A stretch of 64,000 bases of DNA from CBDCME01 sp965218865 (GCA_965218865.1 CBDCME010000076.1:62001-126000), one strand, 5' to 3'; positions 8,286 to 19,600 are shown, numbered from the stretch's first letter. Notes: generated by a model from the sequence alone, not told the origin. A program made the numbers and translations.

Positions 8286-9358
8286 ATGCTCACCTTCGAC
8301 GCCCGGCGGCGGATCGGTCGGCTCCGGCTCGATCTCGACATCGCCGTCGTCGGAACCGGAATCACCGCCCTATTCGGCCCGCTCCGGGGCCGGGAAATCC
8401 ATCACTCTGAATATGATCGCCGGCCTCGAGAGGCCGGACGACGGCCGCATCGCCGTGGCCGGGCGGGTCCTCTTCGATTCCGCCTCCGGCATCGACTTGC
8501 CCCCGGAACGGCGCGGATTTGGCTACGTGTTCCAGGACGGGTGGCTGTTTCCTCATTTCGACGTCCGCGGCAATCTGCGCTACGGGATACGGCGCCGCGG
8601 CGAACGTGGCCTGGCGGCGGACTTCGATCAGATCGTCGAGCTGCTCGATCTGGGATCGCTCCTGCGCCGCTTTCCCCGCCACCTCTCCGGGGGCGAGCGC
8701 CGGCGGGTCGCGATCGGTCGGGCGCTGCTCGCCAAACCCGAGTTTCTCCTCCTGGATGAACCGCTCACGGGTATCGACGCGGAACTCAGGGGAAAACGTC
8801 ATGGCCTTCATCGAAAAATTGCGCCTCGAGGTCGCCATTCCCATGGTCTACGTCAGCCACTGGATCGACGAGGTTCTGCGTCTGGCCGATCAAATGGTGA
8901 TGATGGACAAAGGCGCGCTGGTCGCCGCCGGGAGCCCCGAGGAGGTCTTGAATCGGCCCGAGGTCGCGGGGCGCCTCGGGGCTGGCGACGCCGGCACCGT
9001 ATTCGCGGCTCGAATTCTCGACCACGAGGAAAAATTTGGCCTCTCGCGCCTCGCCTTCGCGGGAGGCACTCTCCAGGTCCCCCGGATCGAGCTGCCGCCC
9101 ACCACGTGGGTGCGTTTGAAGGTCTACGCCACGGACGTGTCGCTGGCCCTGACTCCGCCCCGGCAATCGAGCGTGCTCAACGTTTTTCGCGGCACCATCA
9201 CGGCGCTCGAGGGCGAAACCGACGCCGCCATCGACGTCGTCGTCGATATCGGCTGCCCGCTGCGGGCCCGGATCACCCGCAAGTCGGCGGCCGAACTTCG
9301 GCTCGAAGTCGGCGTCCAGGTCCATGCCCTGGTCAAGGCCGTGTCCTTTATTAAATAA
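8286..9358 (+). pseudogene. modC: Molybdate ABC transporter ATPase, two frameshifts
   Basis: ATPase of the ModABC importer, readable end to end only with two frame changes. The first frame (ATG 8286) gives LDLDIAVVGTGITALFGP. The Walker A and core follow in a second frame: SGAGKSITLNMIAGLERP, LPPERRGFGYVFQDGWLFPH, the signature HLSGGERRRVAIGRALL and Walker B FLLLDEPLTGID. From about 8795 a third frame carries VYVSHWIDEVLRLAD and the C-terminal molybdate-binding TOBE domain (SVLNVFRGTITALEG). Each change is explained by one extra base, one near 8380 and one in the AAAA run near 8797. This is either a recent pseudogene or sequencing error, and I favour the latter. Confidence 0.85.
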
Positions 9359-9812
9359 CCAATTGAGCCCATGACCGCTGGATTCTGAACCCGAGCCAAA
9401 TAGCTTGTGCGGCGGGCGGATTTTACACTAATACATCGACCCAAACGGAGGCGACAGCCGAAGTTTGGAAAGTTGATGCATCGACAAAGGCCTGGTGCAC
9501 GGGGGCGTGAACGAAGTGAATGTGCCGGTGCACTAATGGGTATTCTATAAACTGCGCTTCAAGGGGATGATCTGACGTTCGAGGCACGGCCCGATGTGAC
9601 GCTATCGGGTATTCGGTAACCTACGGTGCAGCGCAGAAAACCTGATCATCATCATTCTGGAAATTAGGGCCGAACCAAGACAACTCGCAAAGAGCGTTCG
9701 GTCTCAATGGGGAGCAACACACCGCGATCCTTGGCTAAGGCTATCATCCGGCGAACCGTTGCACTAAATTTCCCGGAATATTGATCCGGGAGATCATCGC
9801 GGCGGGGGCATT
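9359..9812. other. Intergenic region, no gene seen
   Basis: Stops are frequent in all frames and no family is recognisable. Short repeats such as GATGCATCGAC and GGTGCAC occur around 9470-9535, but I cannot assign them. Confidence 0.4.
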
Positions 9813-10727
9813 GTGGCGGACACGGAAACGAACGCGGCCATTGCATCGATTCCTGAATTTGTCGGCTTCGAGGTCTCGGAAGTCACGCTTATCGCTGTTT
9901 GGCTAGGCGGATTTTTCGTAGCAGCAAGACTTCTCGGGACCGGACCCAAGGACGATCTTGGCCGGAAACATTTAGCATCGTTTGCGGAAACGTATGGCGC
10001 GCGCCTCGGGGCCTGGTACGAGGCAAGTGTCTACTGGCTGTTGTCATTGGTCGATAAATTGTCGAGGGATCGGTATCTCGAAAGATCGAGGTCCGGACCG
10101 TCCCGAGGACTCGATCGTACCGGATATCCGTTGCCCTGGAGCAATGGGCTTTATGACCTGACGCTCAGGCTCGCCGTGGCCTACCCGTTTCTTTTCGCCT
10201 TTGGGTTTTGGGTCTGGAGCGGTCAAACCGCGCCGGGCTTGGAGTTGTTATTGCCGGAGGGCGTCGAGAATTGGCACCGCGTCCTCGTTGGCTGCGGTTT
10301 GGTAGCGGTTGTGTTCAGCGTCCTCAAGTTAAACGCCGCATCAGGCCGCCGGAAATTGTTCTATGTTTCTCTCTTCGTGGTTAGCGCTCTTGTTTTGGCT
10401 TTCGCTTTCGAAAAAGCTGGCGCTGCCGTTGACGCTGTCGCTTTCGCTGTCGGTTTCAAGTACCTCGTGAAAAAAGATAAAACTAAGTATTTTACGGCGT
10501 TTTATATTATTCATTTAATCCTATTCACCGGATTGACGATGGCTGTCATTTACTTTTTGGCGCCACGGTTGTTTGATATTTCTTCCCTATTGTTAATCGT
10601 ATTCCTTGTCATACTTCCGTTTTCCAACGCTCCGCTGGACTGGGTTTCCCTTGGTCTCACGCGCGGTTTGGTGTGGAGAGCGGGGGGACATGGCGAATCG
10701 CGGCAATTTCCACGGTCGACGTCGTGA
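9813..10727 (+). CDS. Multi-pass membrane protein, N-terminal part
   Basis: Unrecognised protein of 304 residues as read. Hydrophobic helices include VSEVTLIAVWLGGFFVAARL, LAVAYPFLFAFGFWVWSG, VLVGCGLVAVVFSVL, FYVSLFVVSALVLAFAF, TAFYIIHLILFTGLTMAVIY and LLLIVFLVILPF. The last residues after LTRGLVWRA are probably out of frame: the next reading frame takes over at the six-G run 10682-10687 and continues as the gene at 10673-11221. The two frames most likely encode one protein of about 470 residues. Neighbours do not suggest a role. Confidence 0.6.
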   Translation: MADTETNAAIASIPEFVGFEVSEVTLIAVWLGGFFVAARLLGTGPKDDLGRKHLASFAETYGARLGAWYEASVYWLLSLVDKLSRDRYLERSRSGPSRGLDRTGYPLPWSNGLYDLTLRLAVAYPFLFAFGFWVWSGQTAPGLELLLPEGVENWHRVLVGCGLVAVVFSVLKLNAASGRRKLFYVSLFVVSALVLAFAFEKAGAAVDAVAFAVGFKYLVKKDKTKYFTAFYIIHLILFTGLTMAVIYFLAPRLFDISSLLLIVFLVILPFSNAPLDWVSLGLTRGLVWRAGGHGESRQFPRSTS

Positions 10728-11221
10728 TGGCCGGTTTTCTCATGTTTCCGCTAACGGTGGTCACGGTCGCCATGGTTGGCTTCGCCAATCTGTTCTCGAT
10801 TTGGGCGGATGGTTCGCCGATTCTTCCCCTGCCCGAGTTTCTCGCCGCCCTTGGCGACAACCCGGGCGATCCAAGATTCTATTGGGTCTACCTCATGGTG
10901 TTGTCGACGCTCCTGCCATCGTTCCTGCACATACTCTGCGGCTTGATCGGACTGGCGCTCGCCTGCATTTTCATGGTCTTTGAATCGGCCAAGGCAGCGC
11001 AAAGGGTTGCGGAATCGGTCGAGAATGTGACCGAGCAGTCGAAGATAAAATTCTGGTACCCGGCCGGCGCGGCGACCGGAGTCACGAGTTTGGTCGCCCT
11101 TGCCTACTTTGTAATTTCAACCATTCCCCACAGCGCAGACGCGGCGGTCGGATTCTGCCGTCTGCTGTTGAGCACGGCTGAATGGACCGCCAGCCTCTTT
11201 CCCGTGGCGCCCCAAAATTGA
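10673..11221 (+). CDS. Multi-pass membrane protein, C-terminal part in the -1 frame
   Basis: Reads on from the preceding frame at the G6 run near 10685 (GGTWRIAAISTVDVVMAGF). Hydrophobic stretches include MFPLTVVTVAMVGFANLF, VLSTLLPSFLHILCGLIGLA and GVTSLVALAYFVIST. The apparent GTG start at 10673 lies inside the overlap with the previous gene, so this is probably not an independent gene. A -1 slip on GGGGGG could join the two frames, either as sequence error or as translational frameshifting. Function unknown. Confidence 0.55.
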   Translation: MESGGTWRIAAISTVDVVMAGFLMFPLTVVTVAMVGFANLFSIWADGSPILPLPEFLAALGDNPGDPRFYWVYLMVLSTLLPSFLHILCGLIGLALACIFMVFESAKAAQRVAESVENVTEQSKIKFWYPAGAATGVTSLVALAYFVISTIPHSADAAVGFCRLLLSTAEWTASLFPVAPQN

Positions 11222-11339
11222 GCCGCGCGGAGGCGCCCACTCCTTGGCTCCCGGCGCGACGGGCGTCCGGGGACGACGGCCGAGGCTAACTGTTGGCCAG
11301 GGGCATCGGGGGTGGCCAGGGGCATCGGGGCCGAAAGTT

Positions 11340-11549
11340 CTAGGGGGCGATTCCGAGGTTCTCGATCGCCGGACCAAGATTGCCGTCGATTTTCCGCCCT
11401 TCCTCGATCTTGGTCAGCGCCTGAGTCACGTCGCTTGAAAGGGTTTCGAGTGTCGCTTGGGCGTCCTCGAGATGAGCGGCGATGCTATTGCCGCCAAAGT
11501 GGACAACGTTGAGATCGTCCCGCATTTCAGCCATGGATTGCGATCCCAA
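11340..11549 (-). CDS. Small hypothetical protein, likely coiled coil
   Basis: A 69-residue reading (MGSQSMAEMRDDLNVVHFGG...) rich in Ala, Glu and Leu with heptad-like spacing (LEDAQATLETLSSDVTQALT, KIEEGRKI). It is 38 bases downstream of the minus-strand anchored protein at 11588-11935, which makes co-transcription plausible. No family recognised; it could be a chance reading in GC-rich DNA. Confidence 0.35.
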   Translation of the reverse strand: MGSQSMAEMRDDLNVVHFGGNSIAAHLEDAQATLETLSSDVTQALTKIEEGRKIDGNLGPAIENLGIAP

Positions 11550-11587
11550 GCGCTGTAGGTTCCGGCAAAGGTGAGTCCATTTTTCGG

Positions 11588-11935
11588 CTAATACCTTAAT
11601 ACTGTTTTGAACTCCGTTTTTTTCGTTCTGTCATTGAACTCCTGCATATAAAAAATCATCGTTTCGTCATCTTTTTCCAAAGATAATATTTCGTCGATGT
11701 CCATTGCATCAAGAGGACTCTCCGAACTCGACAAGAACTCGAAATATTCGTTCTGACGTACCACGCTAGTGGACTGAATTTCCGCGAATCTTTCCTCTAA
11801 CTGGCTGAAAGAATCGGCGTCCGCATCCGCCGGAAAAAATGCTCGTTTCACGACCACACCGGACAATATCGCTACCCCAAGAACGATTATCGTGGGAAGA
11901 AATTTTAGTTTTTTATGGGATCGGAACCCATTCAT
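11588..11935 (-). CDS. Hypothetical membrane-anchored protein
   Basis: A 115-residue protein with a basic N-terminus (MNGFRSHKKLKF), one membrane segment (LPTIIVLGVAILSGVVVKRA) and an acidic, helical periplasmic or cytoplasmic tail (SQLEERFAEIQSTSVVRQNE, DEILSLEKDDETMIFYMQEF). The lower GC content compared with neighbours and the well-formed anchor support a real gene, perhaps acquired. Function unknown. Confidence 0.55.
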   Translation of the reverse strand: MNGFRSHKKLKFLPTIIVLGVAILSGVVVKRAFFPADADADSFSQLEERFAEIQSTSVVRQNEYFEFLSSSESPLDAMDIDEILSLEKDDETMIFYMQEFNDRTKKTEFKTVLRY

Positions 11936-12182
11936 ACTTCACCTGGAATTAATTATTCATACATATTCTTCGGGTCGTCTTTCCTGAACGGCGTATGAAT
12001 ATTACATTTTTCCATAAATTGTCATTGGCTGAAGGCCGATTTCCACTCCTCGAAGGTAAATAGCATTCAGCCAACCTTATTGCAACGACGAAGCCATCGG
12101 CGGCGGCCGCTCCCGCGGATGGCACCCGGACGGCTGGAACCTGTAAACACGTGTTTCCGAGGGGGATGGCCGCGGCGAGTCA

Positions 12183-13350
12183 TACCAACCGTCCTTAACA
12201 TTGACTTGTGTGAGCCCACGCTCTGAGGCCGATGGACATGATCTTCCAAGGTTGGTCGGTCAGGTTGTTCCAGGCTTGGCAAGAGGCCTCGACGATGGCT
12301 TCATAGGAGTCGAAGACACGATTGGAGAGCCAGTTCTGGCGGAGGTATTGCCAGACATTTTCGGCGGGATTGAGCTCCGGGGACTTGGGTGGCAAAGGCA
12401 CGAGGGAGATGTTCTCCGGGATGCCGAGTTTGGCAGTGGTGTGCCATGCGGCTTGGTCGAGCAGCACGACGGCATGGGCGTTTGGGGCAACGGCCCGGCT
12501 GATTTCCTCGAGATGCAGGTCCATGGCTTCAGTATTGGCGCGCGGCATGACCAGCGCCGCGCCCTCACCGCGCTCGGGGCAGATGGCGCCGAAGAGATAC
12601 GCCGAAGAGGTCCGTAGGTCCTTGACCTGGCGCGGGCGCGATCCCTTTGGGGCCCACTGGCGCACCAGGCTGTTCTTCTGGCCGACGCGCATTTCATCTT
12701 GAACCAAACCTCGATGGGCGTGTCCGGTGGCTGTGCCGCTACGATTTTCGCCAAGTGTTCGGGAAAACTTTTTTTTAAATTCCTCCTGTGCCCGCGCATC
12801 CTGGCCGACGTGGCGCGGGCGCGCGGAAATATGCGAGAACCCGAGCGCGGCCAGCAGCTTGCCGACGCTCCGCTCGTGATAGTCCACGCCGAAGCGCGTT
12901 CGGATCAGTTGCTTGAGATCGATGCAGCGCCAGCGCACGACCCCATCCCGTTCGGGATCGGGACCGGCCTCGATAGCCCGCGAAAGCGCCGCCATTTGCG
13001 ACGGCGTCAACCGACGCAACGCCCCGTTCGGCTTGCGGTCGATCAGACCGGCCGGACCTCCCGCGTTGAACCGGTGAACCCAGTCCCGCAACGTCTGCCG
13101 ATCCATGCCGCCAATACCCGCCGCGCACGCTCGATCCATCCCATCGTAGATGGCCGCCATCGACAAAAGCCGTCGCGCCTGGTTCCCATCATCGCTCTGT
13201 GCCGCAAGAACACGGACTCTTTCAGGCATCAAAGTCGTTTCGCAAAGGAATCGTTGGCATTGAACACACTCCCTTGTTGCCAACAACCTTGAATCACACA
13301 AAACCTAGCGTGTAAACCTTTGCGCGAGTCAAACTCTGGGGCGGTTGGCA
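12183..13350 (-). mobile_element. IS630-family element, copy 1
   Basis: About 1.17 kb. The left end TACCAACCGTCCTTAAC and the right end GGGGCGGTTGGCA are slightly degenerate against the other four copies (TACCAACCGCCC at both ends), so this is probably the oldest copy. Insertion at TA is the IS630 rule, but the right TA is lost here. The copy lies between the hypothetical gene ending at 11588 and the IS5-like element. Confidence 0.85.
12195..13301 (-). CDS. IS630-family transposase, copy 1 (frames rearranged by indels)
   Basis: DDE transposase with an N-terminal helix-turn-helix (GGMDRQTLRDWVHRFNAGG) and a C-terminal DDE core (QDEMRVGQKNS, VVLLDQAAWH, PELNPAENVWQYLRQNW). In this copy a single long frame of 368 codons arises because an extra G near the start and a missing A near 12702 (AACCAAACC instead of AAACCAAACC) shift frames relative to the other copies. 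The segment EFKKKFSRTLGENRSGTATG is therefore out of frame and the product is probably inactive. Confidence 0.8.
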   Translation of the reverse strand: MCDSRLLATRECVQCQRFLCETTLMPERVRVLAAQSDDGNQARRLLSMAAIYDGMDRACAAGIGGMDRQTLRDWVHRFNAGGPAGLIDRKPNGALRRLTPSQMAALSRAIEAGPDPERDGVVRWRCIDLKQLIRTRFGVDYHERSVGKLLAALGFSHISARPRHVGQDARAQEEFKKKFSRTLGENRSGTATGHAHRGLVQDEMRVGQKNSLVRQWAPKGSRPRQVKDLRTSSAYLFGAICPERGEGAALVMPRANTEAMDLHLEEISRAVAPNAHAVVLLDQAAWHTTAKLGIPENISLVPLPPKSPELNPAENVWQYLRQNWLSNRVFDSYEAIVEASCQAWNNLTDQPWKIMSIGLRAWAHTSQC

Positions 13351-13472
13351 TTAGGAGTCAGCTCGTAACTCAGGCCAGGGACGTCGGAGCGGCGATGTAA
13401 ATAGCGGCGGATACCGTCGTCAGCGTGTGTTCCCGAGGAGGGGGCGTGATACCAGACTGGCCACACTACCGA

Positions 13473-15037
13473 GTCGCCCGTGAAGAACGCGTAAGCGGCT
13501 GATGTTGGTAGCTCTTTCGGTTTGGCGAAGTAATCGGATTTGCAAGAAAACGGGTTTTGGGCCTGAAAAGCTTGCGATTTGAAATAATTGATTTTGGGGA
13601 TTCCCTTCCGTTGCGGAACGTGATTCTCTGCTCCCGTCGATTGGGATTGGAGAACTGTGATGAAGCCATCGCGCAAGGTGTCATCGGGAATAGAGGACCT
13701 GTTCCGCTCGCGGTTCGAAAACATCATCAACCTGCGCCACGAGTTGGTGGTGTTGGGGGGCCGGATCGCGTGGACTTTCTTCGACGAGACCTATGAAGCC
13801 TTGTATTCGGAGGAGGGTCGGCCGGGGGTCCCGACTCGGTTGATGGTTGGGCTGCACATCCTCAAGCATATGTTCGATCTCTCGGATGAGGAGCTCTGCG
13901 AGCGCTGGGTCTACGACCCATACTTCCAGTGCTTCTGCGGCGAAGAGTACTTTCAGCATGAGCTGCCCATGGAGCGCTCGTCGATGACCCGGTGGCGGGA
14001 CCGGATCGGGCCGGAAGGTTTGGAGAAGGTATTCCAGGAGAGCCTGGCCGTGGCCCACCGGGTGGGGCGCTGCGGGAGAAGGACCTCGAGCGGGTGACGG
14101 TGGACACCACCGTACAAGAGAAGGCGATTGCCTTTCCGACCGACGCCAAACTGATGCAACGAGCCCGCGAGCGGCTGGTGCGACTGGCACGGGAGCACGG
14201 CATTGCCCTGCGTCAGTCCTATACCCGCCTGGGCAAGAGGGCGTTGATCATGCAAGGCCGCTACCGCCATGCCAAACAGCACAAGCGGGCCAACAAGGCC
14301 CTGCGCAAGCTCAAGACCTATCTCGGGCGCACCGTCCGCGACATCCGCCGCAAGACGGCCCAGGAGGAGAGCCTACGGGATACCTTCCGCCGCCCCTTGT
14401 GGCTGGCCGAGCGGGTGTCGACCCAGAAGCGGCGCGACCCCTTGCCCAAGGTCTATTCGCTCCACGCGCCCGAGGTCGAATGCATCGGCAAAGGGAAGGC
14501 GCACAAGCCGTACGAGTTCGGCTGCAAGGTCTCCGTGGCGGCGACCAATTCCCGCCCCCCCGGCGGCCAGTTCGTCGCCCACGTCAAGGCCTTCCACGGC
14601 AATCCCTATGATGGCCACACCTTGAGGCAGGTGATCGAAGAGATGGAACGCTGGACGGGGATATCGGCCGAGCGCATCTATGTCGACAAGGGATACCAGG
14701 GCCACGATTACCCCAACAAACACCGCGTCTTTAGATCAGGCCAGAAACGCGGCATCACGCCGACGATCAAGAAGGAGCTCAGGCGGCGCTCCGCCGTCGA
14801 GGCCGTGATCGGACATCTCAAGAGCGATGGCAGGCTAGGGCGCAACTTCCTCAAAGGCCGCGACGGCGACAAGATCAACGCCATCCTCGCCGGCGCCGGC
14901 TACAACTACCGCCTTGTCCTCAAATGGCTGAGGCGTTTGTTTGTCCAAATCCTGGCCGCGCTCCTCAGCGACATCTCGCACCCCACCGCAAACCCAATCG
15001 CCGCTTCAGATTGAAATCAGGGTTCTTCACGGACGAC
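13473..15037 (+). mobile_element. IS5-family-like element
   Basis: About 1.56 kb. Imperfect inverted ends: GTCGCCCGTGAAGAACGCG at 13473 and, on the other strand, GTCGTCCGTGAAGAACCCTG at 15037. One transposase gene fills it. The same end sequence stands alone at 24368-24387, so the family had another copy here. No clear target duplication was found. Confidence 0.7.
13660..15014 (+). CDS. IS5-family-like transposase, frameshifted
   Basis: DDE transposase. The first frame (start 13660) gives IEDLFRSRFENIINLRHELV, then GRPGVPTRLMVGLHILKHMF and MTRWRDRIGPEGLEKVFQES. Near 14065 the frame changes, and the second frame reads ALREKDLERVTVDTTVQEKA (first catalytic Asp), ERIYVDKGYQGHDYPNKHRV, then RRRSAVEAVIGHLKSDGR and NAILAGAGYNYRLVLKWLRR. 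Adding one G to the GGGG run near 14065 would restore one frame, so the break may be an error. The domain order matches IS5-type enzymes with an insertion before the second Asp. Confidence 0.75.
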
Positions 15038-15055
15038 TAGTTAGAGTCGAGAATT

Positions 15056-15409
15056 CTACGTGACGAGAATTTCGATATCCCCAGCGGCGGGAACGTCTCC
15101 CAAAATCGACCCCGCGACCCGGTAACCAGGGTCGTTGCCGTCCGGGTCGTAGTAAAGAGTGTTCGTGCTATCGACAATGAACGAGGCAAATCCGTCCAGG
15201 AAGTCGTTGGAGGTTCCGTTCAGGCCGTTGTACTCGACCCCGATGACGCTTAAAGCGTCCGAATTTATCGCGCCGTTTCCCAACGTCTCGCCCGGATCGA
15301 AAACAAACCCCCGAAATTCAAATTTGTCGTTGCCGGATCCAAAATCAACAATTTGGTCGCCAACGACACCTTGATTTTCCGCGGTATCGTTGACCAATAC
15401 CGCGGGTTA
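15056..15409 (-). pseudogene. C-terminal piece of the decayed FecR-RTX protein
   Basis: The readable part (15056-15397) gives LVNDTAENQGVVGDQIVDFG, then SGNDKFEFRGFVFDPGETLG and a terminal segment ending in GDIEILVT. This resembles the region after the repeats in RTX proteins, which serves type I secretion. It lies on the same strand as the repeat block at 16580-20931 and is separated from it by IS630 copy 2. An in-frame TAA stands at the insertion edge, so the join would not read through even after excision. Confidence 0.6.
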
Positions 15410-16579
15410 TACCAACCGCCCTAGAGTTTGACTCGCGCAAAGGTTTACACGCCAGGTTTTGTGTGATTCAAGGTTGTTGGCAACAAGGGAGTGTGTTCAA
15501 TGCCAACGATTCCTTTGCGAAACGACTTTGATGCTGAAAGAGTCCGTGTTCTTGCGGCACGGAGCGATGATGGGAAACCAGGCGCGACGGCTTTTGTCGA
15601 TGGCGGCCATCTACGATGGGATGGATCGAGCGTGCGCGGCGGGTATTGGCGGCATGGATCGGCAGACGTTGCGGGACTGGGTTCACCGGTTCAACGCGGG
15701 AGGTCCGGCCGGTCTGATCGACCGCAAGCCGAACGGGGCGTTGCGTCGGTTGACGCCGTCGCAAATGGCGGCGCTTTCGCGGGCTATCGAGGCCGGTCCC
15801 GATCCCGAACGGGATGGGGTCGTGCGCTGGCGCTGCATCGATCTCAAGCAACTGATCCGAACGCGCTTCGGCGTGGACTATCACGAGCGGAGCGTCGGCA
15901 AGCTGCTGGCCGCGCTCGGGTTCTCGCATATTTCCGCGCGCCCGCGCCACGTCGGCCAGGATGCGCGGGCACAGGAGGAATTTAAAAAAAAGTTTTCCCG
16001 AACACTTGGCGAAAATCGTAGCGGCACAGCCACCGGACACGCCCATCGAGGTTTGGTTTCAAGATGAAATGCGCGTCGGCCAGAAGAACAGCCTGGTGCG
16101 CCAGTGGGCCCCAAAGGGATCGCGCCCGCGCCAGGTCAAGGACCTACGGACCTCTTCGGCGTATCTCTTCGGCGCCATCTGCCCCGAGCGCGGTGAGGGC
16201 GCGGCGCTGGTCATGCCGCGCGCCAATACTGAAGCCATGGACCTGCATCTCGAGGAAATCAGCCGGGCCGTTGCCCCAAACGCCCATGCCGTCGTGCTGC
16301 TCGACCAAGCCGCATGGCACACCACTGCCAAACTCGGCATCCCGGAGAACATCTCCCTCGTGCCTTTGCCACCCAAGTCCCCGGAGCTCAATCCCGCCGA
16401 AAATGTCTGGCAATACCTCCGCCAGAACTGGCTCTACAATCGTGTCTTCGACTCCTATGAAGCCATCGTCGAGGCCTCTTGCCAAGCCTGGAACAACCTG
16501 ACCGACCAACCTTGGAAGATCATGTCCATCGGCCTCAGAGCGTGGGGCTCGCACAAGTCAATGTTAAGGGCGGTTGGTA
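15410..16579 (+). mobile_element. IS630-family element, copy 2 (inside the RTX gene)
   Basis: 1,170 bp with TACCAACCGCCC ends, on the plus strand, opposite in direction to the other four copies. It is flanked by TA on both sides, as expected for IS630. It separates the RTX repeat block from its C-terminal piece. Confidence 0.9.
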
Positions 16580-16605
16580 TTAGGCGGCGAGCACATCATA
16601 TTTGA
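15500..16605 (+). CDS. IS630-family transposase, copy 2 (frameshifted)
   Basis: Same protein as in copy 3: ORFA from ATG 15500 (MPTIPLRNDFD) passes to ORFB at the A8 run 15984-15991. This copy has an extra A near 15573 (GGGAAACC for GGGAACC) and an extra G near 16546 that lets ORFB read past its usual stop into flanking DNA (ending at 16605). Core motifs VWFQDEMRVG, VVLLDQAAWH and PELNPAENVWQYL are intact. The indels suggest an inactive copy or sequence errors. Confidence 0.8.
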
Positions 16606-19600
16606 TGGTATCGCTGCCGTCGCCAACATTGATCGTATCATTCCCCCTGCCCCCGGTAAGAACATCGTTACCTTGGCCTCCCAGGAGATTGTCATTTCCG
16701 AGATTACCGTCCAGTGTATCGTTGTCTTCGCCGCCGTTGAGGACGTCGTCGTCGTCACCGCCCAGGAGGGGAGTCGATACCTTCCCCTCCGTCCAGGCTG
16801 TCGTTTCCGCCAAGCCCGAAGATGGTATCATTGCCGGGACCGCCAACGATCGTGTCGGCCGTCTCTAAATTTCCCACGAGGTTGTCATTGCCGGAACCTC
16901 CGATCAGTATTTCGAAGTTAAAGACTTTGTCGTCGCCGCTCTCGATCGGGTCACCCTCCCGCGAAGAAGAACTCGTTAAAATCGACGTCGACGCCCAAGG
17001 TCGTGCTGGCATAGGTCAGAGTGTCGATTCCGTCTTCGCCATCGAGGGTATCGTTTCCGAGACCGGCGCCTCCGAGAATCGTGTCGTTGCCGCCGCCTCC
17101 GTCAATGGTATCATTGCCCTCGAGGCCGACGATCGTATCGTCGCCGGCGCCGCCCTGGAGAAAGTCGTTATCCGGCGAGCCATTCAGGGCGATGCCGCCC
17201 TGAACCGGAATCGTCTGGTCGGCGAACTCGGCGAGCTCGATTTCGGTCAAGGTATCGGTGCCGTCGTCGCCGTCGATCGCCACGTTATCGACGAACCGGA
17301 AGGTCCCGCCGCCAAGATCGGTGAGGGTGTAGTCGGCCATGTTGCCGCCGAAGATGGCTCTGTCCTCACCGGCGCCGCCGTTGAGGGTGTCGTTACCGGC
17401 GCCCCCGACGATAAAATCGTTACCGGCGCCGCCATTCAACAAAAAGGCACCGGGGGCGAGATCGTTGATCGTGAACTGAGAAAAATTACCGAAGAAAAAC
17501 GCGGTGTCCTCGCCGAGGCCGGCGTCCAGGGTATCGTTCCCCAAGCCGCCGTTCAGAACGTCGTCACCGCCTCCGCTATTGAGAAATTCATTCCCGTTGC
17601 CGCCAAAGAGGTTGTCGCCACCGGGACCCCCGATGAGGGTATCATTGCCGTTGTCACCGTCGAGGTCGTCGATGCCACCGCCACCGATGAGGACGTCGTC
17701 GTCGTTGTTCCCGTCGATGTTATCGGGACCATCGCCTCCGGCGAGGACATCATCCCCATCGCCGCCGCCGAGGAAGTCAGCGCCGAGACCGCCGTCGAGG
17801 GTGTCGTCGCCGCCCCGACCTTGAAGGCCATCGTCTCCATCGAGACCGGAAAGGGAATCATTTCCAAAACCGCCCTGAAGGAAATTACCGGCACCGTCGC
17901 CAACAAGAGCCTGGTCGCCGAAAACCCCGCCCTGATCGAAGAACTGGAAAAACTCGACGCCGCTAACGATATCCGTGCCGTCGTTGCCGAAGGAGAAAAT
18001 ATTGTTGTCGATGACCTGGACCGAGCCGCCGACGAAATTGATCGTGAAGTCGGAGAAGAAACCGTTGAAATTCGCGGTGTCCTCGCCGAGACCACCGTTC
18101 AGCGTGTCGTTCCCCGGATCACCCCTGAGCTGGTCGTCACCGTCCTCGCCATCGAGGATATCGCTGCCTTCGCCGCCATCGAGCGTGTCGTTGGCGCTGA
18201 CGCCGTCGAGTTGGTCGTTGCCGCCGAGGCCGCTAAGGGAATCGGTCCCAAGACCCCCGGTAATGACGTTGTTGTTGCCGTCGCCGACGATAACCTGGTC
18301 GTCGAAAAAGAGGCCTTGATCAAAGAACTCGGCGAACTCGATGCCGATGAGCGTGTCGGTGCCATCGTCGCCCTGGCTGAAGATTTGGTTGTCTCTGACC
18401 TCGAAATTGCCGCCGCCGAGATCGGTGATGGTGTATTCGAAGAAGAACCCGGCGAAAACCGCCGTGTCCTCGCCGAGACCGCCGTCGAGGGTGTCGTCGC
18501 CGCCCGAACCGGTGAGGTTATCGTCTCCATCGAGACCGGAAAGCGAATCATTCCCCAACTCGCCTTCGATATCGTCGTTGTCGTTATCGCCAATCAGCAC
18601 TTGGTCGATGATCTGGCCGGACTGATCGAAAAATTCGAAGAACTCGACGCCGTTGACGGTATCGATCCCCTGGCCGCCGAAGATATCGCTTAATTCGAAA
18701 TTGCCCCCGCCGAGGTCGGTGATATCGAATTGGCCAAAGACACCGTCGAAAACCGCGGTGTCGTCGCCGAGACCGCCGTCCAGGAAGTCGCTGCCGGTGC
18801 CCCGCCCTCGAGCTCGTCATCGTCGTCACCGCCTTCGAGCGTATCGTTGCCGTCAAAACCTTGGAGCTCATCATTTCCGCCCAGACCGGAGATGCTATCG
18901 TCGCCCTGATCGCCGCTGATATTATCGTTGATAGCATCGTCTCCGATCAGAACCTGGTCGTTGGGATTGATGGTCTGATCGTCGAACTGGAGAAACTTGA
19001 CGCCGTCCAAGATGTCGCTGCCTTGGTCGCCATTGAAGTCGGGGTTGAAATCCGTTACCTGGAAACGGCCTCCGCCAAGGTCGAAGACGAAGAATTCAAA
19101 ACGGAATCCGTCGAAAACCGCGGTGTCCTCGCCGAGACCGCCGACCAAGGAATCATTGCCGGTTCCGCCCGAGAGAAGGTCATCGTCATCGCCACCGTCC
19201 AGGGTATCGTTACCGGCCGAACCGATGAGCACGTCATTTCCGCCATCCCCGAAAATGTCATCGTTTTCCAACTGGCCAGTGAAGGTGTTGATCCCGCCAT
19301 CGCCGATAAATTCCTGAGCGGTGAGATCGCCGGTCACATCGTTGAACTGGAAATTTTCCACATTGTCGACAGTATCGGTGCCGTCGTCGCCGAAAGAGAA
19401 AGGATCGTCGTCCCTGATTTCGAATCTGCCGTCGTCGAGGTCGGTGATCGCGTATTCGGTGATGTTCCCGTCGAAAACGGCCGTGTCGTCGCCGAGACCT
19501 CCGTCGAGGGAGTCATCGCCGTCGTCCCCCGTGAGAGAGTCATCGTTGTCACCACCGTCCAGGGTATCGTCACCGGCCGAACCGTTGAGCGTGTCGTTTC

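Noticed and set aside
16822..18693. A 623-codon open frame on the plus strand across the RTX block.
   Set aside because: It is the shadow of the GGxGxD repeats on the other strand: repetitive Val/Ala/Glu sequence with no family character.
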